A stretch of 64,000 nt of DNA from Melioribacteraceae bacterium (lineage in GTDB: Bacteria; Bacteroidota; Ignavibacteria; Ignavibacteriales; Melioribacteraceae): NCBI GenBank assembly GCA_021739765.1, contig JAIPBD010000011.1:62001-126000 (forward strand), given 5' to 3'. The stretch's first letter is position 1, and each line of letters opens with the position of its first letter. The translations under genes were made by a program, and so were the position numbers. The notes under the pieces are model-generated. The model saw nothing but the letters and a program-made list of their open reading frames with translations, was not told the origin of the DNA and did not search any database. Positions 1-7,738 of this stretch are shown here, one piece after another.

Positions 1-1
1 A

Positions 2-1048
2 TTAATAGACGTTATTCAGCATTTGCTGTAAAAATTTTTCTTCCTCGTCAACTTGAAAATCAATTTTGAGATAATAAATATCTATATCATCCAATTCTTT
101 TGAAAATTTAATTAGTTTAACGGCATCCTTTTGAGTAGTAAGAACCGAATACGAATTGGTTTCATAAAACTCTTTTCGTATCTGCTGCACTTCTTTCTGA
201 GAGTAATTTTTATGATCGTTAAAAAGCATTTTATTGGTAAAGTCTACATTGTTGTCTTCCAAAACCCGAAGAAATGAGTACGGTTTTGCGATTCCACAAA
301 CAACCAGACTTTTTTGCCCTAGGAATTCGTTTATATGAAAAAATTCATGGGTTTTTAAATCATAAAAACCGGTTGCTTTGTAACTGCCGAAATACGTTTT
401 TTCATCCGGCAAGTATTTTTTAATTTTTTGGGGTAAATCCATTTTTTCTGAAAACTTTCGGTTGACAATAATTACATCTGCGCGTTTTGATTCCGAAAAT
501 CCTTCTCTCATTCTTCCCATCGGTAGCAGATTTTTTTCAAGAGAATTACCTTTGGTTAAAAACTTTTGGTCAAAAATTAGAATGTTGAAATCACGGTAGA
601 TCCAACGATGCTGATAAGCATCGTCGAGAACAATTGTATCAAGATCAAAAGATTCCAAAAATTTCTTCGCTCCATCAACTCGTTTCTCTGAGACCGAGGC
701 AGGCACCATGCATTCTTCCGCGGCCAAATAAATTTCATCGCCTGAATCTTCAACATTAAGCAAGTGTTTTTCACCATCGGCGATAATTTTAAATCCTTTG
801 GTTTTACGGCCGTAACCGCGACTTAAAATCCCGACTTTATGTCCCGACTTTTTTAAAAGGTTGGTTACATAAATCGTTGTTGGAGTTTTTCCGGTTCCAC
901 CGACAGTAATATTACCGACTGAGATAACTTTTGAATTTACCTTTACGGATTTAAAAACATTTTTGTCAAAGAACAGATTTCTTACTCTAATTACAAAAGT
1001 ATAGATTAAAGTAAATGGAAATAAAAATATGTTAAGTTTTGCTAACAA
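2..1048 (-). CDS. lpxK: Tetraacyldisaccharide 4'-kinase LpxK
   Basis: LpxK phosphorylates the 4' position of the tetraacyl disaccharide 1-phosphate, giving lipid IVA at the inner face of the inner membrane. The 348-residue protein has a hydrophobic N-terminal anchor (about residues 5-25), a P-loop GGTGKTP at 50-56, the SRGYG motif at 76-80 and the family DDAYQHR motif at 142-148. The stop codon lies at the very edge of the window, so the gene is complete. The start is TTG; no ATG lies nearby and the N-terminus aligns with the family. It overlaps the upstream acyltransferase gene by 17 bp, so it is the last visible gene of the lpxB-acyltransferase-lpxK run. Confidence 0.95.
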   Translation of the reverse strand: MLAKLNIFLFPFTLIYTFVIRVRNLFFDKNVFKSVKVNSKVISVGNITVGGTGKTPTTIYVTNLLKKSGHKVGILSRGYGRKTKGFKIIADGEKHLLNVEDSGDEIYLAAEECMVPASVSEKRVDGAKKFLESFDLDTIVLDDAYQHRWIYRDFNILIFDQKFLTKGNSLEKNLLPMGRMREGFSESKRADVIIVNRKFSEKMDLPQKIKKYLPDEKTYFGSYKATGFYDLKTHEFFHINEFLGQKSLVVCGIAKPYSFLRVLEDNNVDFTNKMLFNDHKNYSQKEVQQIRKEFYETNSYSVLTTQKDAVKLIKFSKELDDIDIYYLKIDFQVDEEEKFLQQMLNNVY

Positions 1049-1703
1049 TTTCTTCTGCTTTCTGTTGCATTCGATTCAACTTTTCCTGGCAATTATTAAT
1101 CAGTTTGTTTGTGTCATCATAATTCAAATTGGGGTTAATCAAAATCGGCTCCGAATAAATTGCCACACATTTACTAAACAACATAGGTATATTAAATCTA
1201 TCCCAACTTTTCAATATTTTTTTATTTTTATAAGCACAAGCTAAAAGCAATAAAGGAACATTTGATTTTTTTGCCGCAATCACGGCACCCGCTTTCATTT
1301 CCTGCGAAGGTCCTTTCGGTCCATCTGGTGTAATAGCAATCGAATATCCTTTTTTTGCTGATTCAACTAAAATATTAAGAGCTTCTTTACCTTTTTTACT
1401 GCTTGATCCTCGTTCCACATTGTATTTCCATTTTTTGAGGACTCGAGCTAATATTTCGCCATCTTTGCTGGTGCTTATTAATGCGCTAAATTTTTTATCA
1501 CGATGCAAATACCATGGAACAATCATTTGCCCATGCCAGAAAGCCACTACAAAATTTTGATTCTCCGATTCTAATTTTGATACAACTTCACTGTTCTCAA
1601 TCTTAAGTCGCAATGTTGCGCAAAGAAGTCTTATCAAATGAAAAAGAACAATGTTCCCAACCAACCTCAGAAAATTCCGGTACAGCAGTTTACTTTTTCC
1701 CAT
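1032..1703 (-). CDS. DUF374-type lysophospholipid/lipid A acyltransferase
   Basis: A 223-residue membrane-associated acyltransferase of the DUF374 family. It has a hydrophobic N-terminus (about 10-30), a FWHGQM motif at 55-60 in place of the usual HX4D box, and TPDGPKGP at 125-132. The family includes LpxJ of epsilon-proteobacteria, which adds a secondary acyl chain to lipid A. Sitting between lpxB and lpxK, with overlaps on both sides, it is a good candidate for the late lipid A acyltransferase here; no LpxL/LpxM-type protein occurs in the window. The exact substrate is inferred from position, not shown by sequence. Confidence 0.85.
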   Translation of the reverse strand: MGKSKLLYRNFLRLVGNIVLFHLIRLLCATLRLKIENSEVVSKLESENQNFVVAFWHGQMIVPWYLHRDKKFSALISTSKDGEILARVLKKWKYNVERGSSSKKGKEALNILVESAKKGYSIAITPDGPKGPSQEMKAGAVIAAKKSNVPLLLLACAYKNKKILKSWDRFNIPMLFSKCVAIYSEPILINPNLNYDDTNKLINNCQEKLNRMQQKAEEIVSKT

Positions 1704-2826
1704 CTACATTCAAAATTAGTGATGCAGCTTCAAACGAAGCATTTTTATTTCCAAGGATTTTTCTAATTCCGGATAATTTATGTTTAGTCTGATCATAGAG
1801 TGATTTATCCAGCAAAACTTTTTCGGAACATTTTACAATATTGTTTTCAGTCACTTCTTCTTGTAAAAGTTCATCAACAACTCTTTCACCAAGAATAATA
1901 TTTGCCATTGCGATATGATCAATTTTAACCAGTCTTTTGCCTATTGCGTAGGAGAGCTTACTCGTTACATAAACAACCACGCATGGTAACTCAAATATTC
2001 CAGCTTCCATTGTGGAGGTTCCGGACTTAATAATTCCGAATTTAGAATATTTTAGTAACTCATAAGTTGAATCTTTAATTACGCTAAAGTCTGAATTACC
2101 ACCCAGAGTCAACAATTTCTGTTCATCAATATTTGAAGCACAGGCAACGACAATTTGTAAATCGAATTTCCGGCTCAAAGTTTTTGCCGCATTAATTGCC
2201 GCAGGAAAAATTTTCTCGATTTCTTGTTCGCGGCTGCCCGGCATAACCAACAATATTTCTTTGGTTTTATTAAGACCATTAACAGCGAAGAACTCTTCCT
2301 TCTTTGTAAATTTATACTCGTTTATTCTTTCGATTAACGGATGTCCAACAAATTCAACATCAACCCCAGCATTTTCGTAGAGTTCCTTTTCGAATGGGAA
2401 AACGACAATCATTTTGTCAACGAGCTTTTTGATTTTGTGAATTCTTTTTCCACCCCAAGCCCAAATCTGAGGTGAGATGTAATAAAATATTTTCACACCG
2501 ATCTTATGTAACTTTTTAGCTAATCCAAGATTAAATCCGGGATAATCGATCAAAATCGCTGAAGTAATCTTCCTTTTTTTGCATTCTTCAATAATTTCTT
2601 TTTGTACCTTTTTAATAAAAGGTATGTGTTTAACAACTTCGGCGAATCCCAAAAAAGCTAAGTCTTTGTTGTGATAGATGTTAGTCAGCCCCGCATCTAT
2701 CATATTATTTCCTCCGACTCCAAAAAAAGAAAGATCTTTGTTTTGATCGAGCATTTCTTTCATTAATGCCGAGCCGTGTAAATCACCCGAGGATTCACCC
2801 GCGATTATCAAATATTCTTTGTTCAA
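1690..2826 (-). CDS. lpxB: Lipid-A-disaccharide synthase LpxB
   Basis: LpxB is the GT19 glycosyltransferase that joins UDP-2,3-diacylglucosamine and lipid X into the disaccharide lipid A precursor. Its 378 residues match the family length. GESSGDLHG at about 10-18 is the family N-terminal motif; the MPGSREQEI segment near 196-204 and SGTSTMEA near 267 belong to the nucleotide-sugar binding half. The start is TTG, overlapping the stop of the preceding methyltransferase gene in the tetranucleotide TTGA. The 3' end overlaps the acyltransferase gene by 14 bp. This points to translational coupling along the operon. Confidence 0.96.
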   Translation of the reverse strand: MNKEYLIIAGESSGDLHGSALMKEMLDQNKDLSFFGVGGNNMIDAGLTNIYHNKDLAFLGFAEVVKHIPFIKKVQKEIIEECKKRKITSAILIDYPGFNLGLAKKLHKIGVKIFYYISPQIWAWGGKRIHKIKKLVDKMIVVFPFEKELYENAGVDVEFVGHPLIERINEYKFTKKEEFFAVNGLNKTKEILLVMPGSREQEIEKIFPAAINAAKTLSRKFDLQIVVACASNIDEQKLLTLGGNSDFSVIKDSTYELLKYSKFGIIKSGTSTMEAGIFELPCVVVYVTSKLSYAIGKRLVKIDHIAMANIILGERVVDELLQEEVTENNIVKCSEKVLLDKSLYDQTKHKLSGIRKILGNKNASFEAASLILNVDGKK

Positions 2827-3407
2827 TTCACAAATAAAAATAGTGCGAATAAAATTGTTACTATAAATCCAAATGCTTGAAGTGTACGTGTTTCAGATTT
2901 TACCGCGGCTTTCAAATTCAATTTGGGTTGTTCTATTTCATCATTTTTATATCTGCTAAATTTTGGTAAAAACCTCGGGACCGACTTTTTATAATCAGAA
3001 TAATGTTCACCAAATGTTTTTTGCAGATACGCCTCCTCTTCGGCTATAATTACCCGATATTGGAAGTAGAAAAACAACAAAGCCGCAATTTGTAAATATG
3101 GAAATAACGCAAAGGACATAACGCCAACACCAACATAAAGCAGAATATTCCCAAGATAGAGAGGGTTTCTTGTGTAACCGAAGGCACCGGAAACAACTAA
3201 AAATGTACCGCCCACTGCTCCGGTAGTTCGTGTTTCGCTTCCCGCGTACGCGACACCCCAAAACCTAAATCCTTCACCAATCAGTGCGATTGTTAATCCA
3301 ATTAGCATACTTTCTACGGATGCTTTTTGAAAGATCAACATCAAAATTACAAAGGGAACGGGTGTATAACTTCTATATTTAAAAAATTTAGTTACTTGCT
3401 TTTTCAT
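2823..3407 (-). CDS. Isoprenylcysteine carboxyl methyltransferase-like membrane methyltransferase
   Basis: A 194-residue polytopic membrane protein of the ICMT/PEMT-type methyltransferase superfamily. Hydrophobic segments lie near residues 17-47, 64-78, 85-118 and 175-193. The SAM-binding signature is seen as RNPLYLG at 80-86, followed by an acidic stretch and a G-x2-Y-x2-Y pattern at about 123-140. Bacterial members methylate small membrane substrates and most lack a known role; the substrate here is unknown. It lies 3 bp from the phosphatase gene upstream and overlaps lpxB, so it is co-transcribed with envelope genes. Confidence 0.8.
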   Translation of the reverse strand: MKKQVTKFFKYRSYTPVPFVILMLIFQKASVESMLIGLTIALIGEGFRFWGVAYAGSETRTTGAVGGTFLVVSGAFGYTRNPLYLGNILLYVGVGVMSFALFPYLQIAALLFFYFQYRVIIAEEEAYLQKTFGEHYSDYKKSVPRFLPKFSRYKNDEIEQPKLNLKAAVKSETRTLQAFGFIVTILFALFLFVN

Positions 3408-3410
3408 TTA

Positions 3411-4148
3411 TTAACCTTGTAGATAAACATCACGCCTTTTTAATGAAGCTTGATGTCGTTTTTTAATCCGTTTTTTCTTACTTAATTCAATCAATACTTT
3501 CAGCACATCATCAAAAGTATTATACGGGTAATAGGAAATTCTGTTTTGTTCACAATATTTCAGCAATGAGTGTTTTGCGAAAATAAAGTCACAATATTGA
3601 GCCGGGCAAGTGTCGCTGAATCCATCCCCAATATAAATAGTAACGTCTTCATCACTGCTGCCGTTAATTATATGATTCCTTTTACAATTCGCGCATTTAG
3701 GACACTCTTCATCCGTGTGCGGGAACGATGGAACCGGTTTATTATTCTCTCCAAAACTGACGGAATTTGAAAAAAACTGTATTTCACTCAAACCGTTTTG
3801 TTTAAGGATTCTGCTTATATAATAATCTAATCCATCACTTAATATTTTAAGTTCGATGTTCGCATTTCTGCAATAATTGACGAACGGAATAAACGACTTA
3901 TCAATCTCGATATTTGAAATAAAATTATCGAATAAATTCAAATCGAGTGATTCAATGGTTTCGCATAATTGTTGCCAAGTCTGCACCGATGTAATTTTAT
4001 TATCGATCCATTCCTTAATTATTTCTTGAGCTTTTTGTGGGTCACCATATTCCAAAAACATTGCTTCACCAACATCGGTTTTTGTTATGGTACCATCAAA
4101 ATCAATAAAAATCTTAAAATTTATGTCGGTTACTTTATCTGGAAACAT
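3411..4148 (-). CDS. MtnX-like HAD-superfamily phosphatase
   Basis: A 245-residue HAD-IB hydrolase. Motif I is DFDGT at 16-20, where the first Asp is the nucleophile; SDG near 104 fits motif II; GDGFSD near 173-178 supplies the Mg-binding acidic pair. A CPKCANC cysteine cluster at about 149-155 is seen in MtnX-like relatives and could bind zinc. MtnX acts in methionine salvage, but no other salvage gene is nearby, so the substrate is uncertain. The start overlaps the smc stop in TAATG, so expression is likely coupled to smc. The basic C-terminal tail may be a lineage-specific extension. Confidence 0.8.
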   Translation of the reverse strand: MFPDKVTDINFKIFIDFDGTITKTDVGEAMFLEYGDPQKAQEIIKEWIDNKITSVQTWQQLCETIESLDLNLFDNFISNIEIDKSFIPFVNYCRNANIELKILSDGLDYYISRILKQNGLSEIQFFSNSVSFGENNKPVPSFPHTDEECPKCANCKRNHIINGSSDEDVTIYIGDGFSDTCPAQYCDFIFAKHSLLKYCEQNRISYYPYNTFDDVLKVLIELSKKKRIKKRHQASLKRRDVYLQG

Positions 4149-7100
4149 TAGTCAACCGGTAAATCTTCGGTGAATTGAACTGATGCAATTTTGGAAACTC
4201 CTTCGTCTTGCATTGTAACTCCATACATATTTTCAGCCGCTTCCATAGTTCTTTTATTATGAGTGACGATAATGAACTGAGTTTTACCGCTGAACTCCTT
4301 TAAAAGTTTTGTAAATCGGTCGACATTCGCGTCGTCCAAAGGTGCGTCAACTTCATCCAAAACGCAAAATGGACTGGGCTTAACCAGATAAATCGCGAAC
4401 AACAAAGCTGTTGCCGTAAGAGTTTTCTCACCCCCGGAAAGCAATTCAATACTGGTCGGACGTTTACCTTTCGGCTTCGCGATAATTTCAACTTTTGCCT
4501 CAAGAGGATCAACACCTTCCTGTAGAATCAAATCTGCTTCATCACCGGGATTAAATAGAGTTTGAAAAATAACTTTAAAGTTATCTCTAATCTCATGAAA
4601 GGTATTAATAAAAAGGTCCTTTGCGGTTGTGTTAATTTCATGAATTGTAGCGATTAAGTCCTTTTCAGAATTTATTAAATCATCCCGTTGTTGGAGCAAG
4701 AAGTCAAGTCTTTCTTTTTCTTCTTCGTATTCAGAATATGCGAGCAAGTTAATCGGCCCGAGTCCTTTAAGTTTTTGTTTTAGTTCATGAACTTCCGCCT
4801 TTCTTTCTTGAAAGGGAAATTCGTCCATATCTTCAAAATCTTTTATTTCCAGTTGAAGGGAATAAGATTCTTCAATATGTTCGATCAAATTTTCGATAGT
4901 GAGAGTAATTTTATTGCTTTGAATATCGAAATCATGAATAGAATCAGCGATTGATTGGCGTTCATTTCTAATATCATTTAGTTTGCCTTGTAACTCCGAG
5001 GCTTCTTCTCGAATGGATCTTAATTGTCTTTCGATTTGCGCTTCTTGTTCAACCAGTTTTTCTTTCTCTCCGCTCAAATTGTCGAATTCAATTTGGTCAT
5101 GGTCAAGATCGCGGCTTACTGTAATAATCTGATTCTCGGAATCGCGAATATCGTATTCTCTTCTTTCAATCGTATCACTAATACTTTCGGCATTCTCTTC
5201 AGCTCGAGTAATTTCATTTTTTGTATTAACAAGCTGTCCGTGCGCTCTTTCAATATCAACCTTTTTCGCATTCAGATCGCGTTGCGCGTTGTTAAATTTC
5301 TCTTCACTTTCGATTAATTCCGCTTCTAATTCATCCAACTTTTCTTGTTCGGAATTAAATACAGAATCTTTCTCTTCCAATTCAGAATTAGCCGATGAAA
5401 AATCATTATCGGTTTGATTTGCTTTTTCGGCAGCGGTTTTAATTTCTACTTGAAGTTTTTCAACTTCTTCATCTGATTTTTTCTTTTCAAATTCAAATTG
5501 AGAAATCTGTTTTTCTAAAGCGGTTATGTCATTCAGAAGAATCTTATTCTGCTCCTGAATACTTTTTAAGTCAATTTTTGATAATGCGTGCTCAGCATTG
5601 GAAATGTCGGCTTGCACTTTATTAAGGTGCTCTTGATATTTTGGTAATTCAGCTTTCAGATTTTCGAGAAGCTGTTTTCGGCCAAGCACTGTTTCATCCG
5701 CTTTTGGCAACGAACCTGCTTCGATAATCCCATCACGTGAAATTAAATCGCCTTCCAAAGTAGTAAAACTGAATCCCGGGTATTTTTTCTTGAGTGAAAT
5801 CGCATCATCAAGTGACTCTGTAACGCCGGTAAAATTTAGAATACTTTCGAAATAATTTTTCCACTTTTTATCGGTTTTAACAAATTCGTGAGCGAATCCG
5901 ATAAATTTATTTTCTTGCCTTAACTTTGTAATCTTCCTTCGCAGCGAATAATTATAGAGCTTATCAATCCAAGTCGTCGTTTGTGAACCATTTTTATTTA
6001 AAAGATAAAAAGAGGCCTTGCCCAGTTCGTGGTTTTTAAGGTGTTCAACAGCTTTCGATAATTCCTCAAAGTTTTCGATGAGCAGATTATTCAAAACATG
6101 TTTTAAGGCGGCATCAAGAGCGAAACGGTATTTATCCTCAGCATTTCCAACATCGGCAAGAAAAGTTTTCTCGCCTTCCGACCATTCTTTATTTTCCACT
6201 AAATCTTTTGAGCCTGAAGATACTCCTTCAAGATTGGTAAGCAGTGTTTCGAGAAATTCAATTTTATTTTTGAGGTTGCTTATAACGGATTTAGATTCAA
6301 GTTCTTTATCTCTGAATGATTGGATTTGTTTTTCAATCGTATCTTTTTCTTTTTGCTGATTGGCTAGGAGATTTTCAGATTCAGCCAATCTGTTTTCCGC
6401 CTCTTCCTTTTCATTCGCCAACTCTTCGAGGTAACCGACTGTTTTTGCGATATTGTTCGTTATTACCGCAATTCTTTCATTATTGGATTCGATTGAATCA
6501 TTAAGTCTTTTTAATTGCTGTTGAACGTTCGAGATTTCGTTCTCTTTTTTTGTAATCTCTTTTTGCAGTTCATTCAGTTTTGTGTTCTGAGCTTTAACTA
6601 ATTCACGCTTTTCTTCAACAGTTACTTTTTTCTCGGTTAATGAACTTTCTTCATTTTCAAGATCTTGTTGTTTTAACTCTATTTCACTTTGAAGTTCAAC
6701 TATTTTTTCCCGTTTATTCTTAACATCTTCGCGAATATTTATTTGTTTAACATGAAGTTCATCAATTTCATTTCTGTAGCGATCTTTGTTTTGATTGAGT
6801 GAATTGATTTTTTCTTCAGCAACTGAAATATTTTTTTGCAGGTTGAAGATATCATTTGTCAGATCGGCAACTTCACTTCTTTTGTCTTTCAACTCTATTT
6901 CGATCGTTTCAATTTTTCCGTTAAAAACCAAAAGTTCATTCTCAATTTCTCTAATTTCTTTGTCGATATTTCCTTTACGGACAAGAAGTTCACTTTTACT
7001 TTCTTCCAGTTCAGATATTCGTTTTGTGAGTTTCGCGTATTCGCGCTCACTTAAATCAATCTCTTTTTCCCTTAATACACTATTAAGTTGGTTGTACTTA

Positions 7101-7738
7101 TCGGCTTTTTTTGCTTGTCGTTCCAACGACCGCACAGTTTTATCAACTTCGGAAACTATATCGTTTACACGTGTTAAATCACCTTTTACTTCATCTAATT
7201 TTTTTAGAGAAAGCCGCCTTCGCAATTTATATTTATTAACACCGGCAGCTTCTTCGAACATAACTCGTCGTTCATCCGCACGGTTGCTTAATATTGTTTC
7301 GACCATTTTTAATTCGATAACCGAATAAGCATTGGTGCCCATTCCGGTATCCATGAAAAGACTGGTAATATCTTTCAGCCTGCATAGATTTTTATTTAGA
7401 AGATATTCGCTTTCGCCGGAGCGAAAAATTCTGCGGGTAATTGTAATTTCATCGTATTCGGTTGGAAGGAGACCCTGATCATTTACAAGTGAGAGCGAAA
7501 CTTCGGACATCCCCATTGGTTTTCTATCCTTCGTTCCGTTAAAAATAACATTTTCCATTTTATCGCTTCGAAGGGTAGAACTTTTTTGCTCACCAAGACT
7601 CCAGCGTAACGCATCCACAATGTTAGTTTTCCCGCAACCATTCGGCCCAACAATTCCTGTTATACCGCGTGTAAAATTGATTGCAGTTTTATTTGCAAAA
7701 GACTTAAATCCTTGTATCTCTAATTTTGATAGATACAA
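4148..7738 (-). CDS. smc: Chromosome segregation ATPase Smc
   Basis: Smc is the DNA-organising ATPase that acts with ScpA/ScpB in chromosome condensation and segregation. The 1196 residues show the full family architecture: N-terminal ATPase half with Walker A GPNGCGKTN at 31-39; long heptad-rich coiled coil to about 510; a globular hinge around 520-690; a returning coiled coil; and a C-terminal head with the ABC signature LLSGGEK and the Walker B segment CVLDEVDAPLD. The start is TTG immediately after the stop of the preceding gene; the family-typical N-terminus YLSKLEIQGFKSF supports it. scpA and scpB are not in this window. Confidence 0.98.
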   Translation of the reverse strand: MYLSKLEIQGFKSFANKTAINFTRGITGIVGPNGCGKTNIVDALRWSLGEQKSSTLRSDKMENVIFNGTKDRKPMGMSEVSLSLVNDQGLLPTEYDEITITRRIFRSGESEYLLNKNLCRLKDITSLFMDTGMGTNAYSVIELKMVETILSNRADERRVMFEEAAGVNKYKLRRRLSLKKLDEVKGDLTRVNDIVSEVDKTVRSLERQAKKADKYNQLNSVLREKEIDLSEREYAKLTKRISELEESKSELLVRKGNIDKEIREIENELLVFNGKIETIEIELKDKRSEVADLTNDIFNLQKNISVAEEKINSLNQNKDRYRNEIDELHVKQINIREDVKNKREKIVELQSEIELKQQDLENEESSLTEKKVTVEEKRELVKAQNTKLNELQKEITKKENEISNVQQQLKRLNDSIESNNERIAVITNNIAKTVGYLEELANEKEEAENRLAESENLLANQQKEKDTIEKQIQSFRDKELESKSVISNLKNKIEFLETLLTNLEGVSSGSKDLVENKEWSEGEKTFLADVGNAEDKYRFALDAALKHVLNNLLIENFEELSKAVEHLKNHELGKASFYLLNKNGSQTTTWIDKLYNYSLRRKITKLRQENKFIGFAHEFVKTDKKWKNYFESILNFTGVTESLDDAISLKKKYPGFSFTTLEGDLISRDGIIEAGSLPKADETVLGRKQLLENLKAELPKYQEHLNKVQADISNAEHALSKIDLKSIQEQNKILLNDITALEKQISQFEFEKKKSDEEVEKLQVEIKTAAEKANQTDNDFSSANSELEEKDSVFNSEQEKLDELEAELIESEEKFNNAQRDLNAKKVDIERAHGQLVNTKNEITRAEENAESISDTIERREYDIRDSENQIITVSRDLDHDQIEFDNLSGEKEKLVEQEAQIERQLRSIREEASELQGKLNDIRNERQSIADSIHDFDIQSNKITLTIENLIEHIEESYSLQLEIKDFEDMDEFPFQERKAEVHELKQKLKGLGPINLLAYSEYEEEKERLDFLLQQRDDLINSEKDLIATIHEINTTAKDLFINTFHEIRDNFKVIFQTLFNPGDEADLILQEGVDPLEAKVEIIAKPKGKRPTSIELLSGGEKTLTATALLFAIYLVKPSPFCVLDEVDAPLDDANVDRFTKLLKEFSGKTQFIIVTHNKRTMEAAENMYGVTMQDEGVSKIASVQFTEDLPVD

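Noticed and set aside
5024-7328. Several plus-strand open frames opposite smc (for example 6795-7328)
   Set aside because: They are antisense shadows of smc's coiled-coil codons, with Ser/Phe/Leu-rich composition and no domain or ribosome site.
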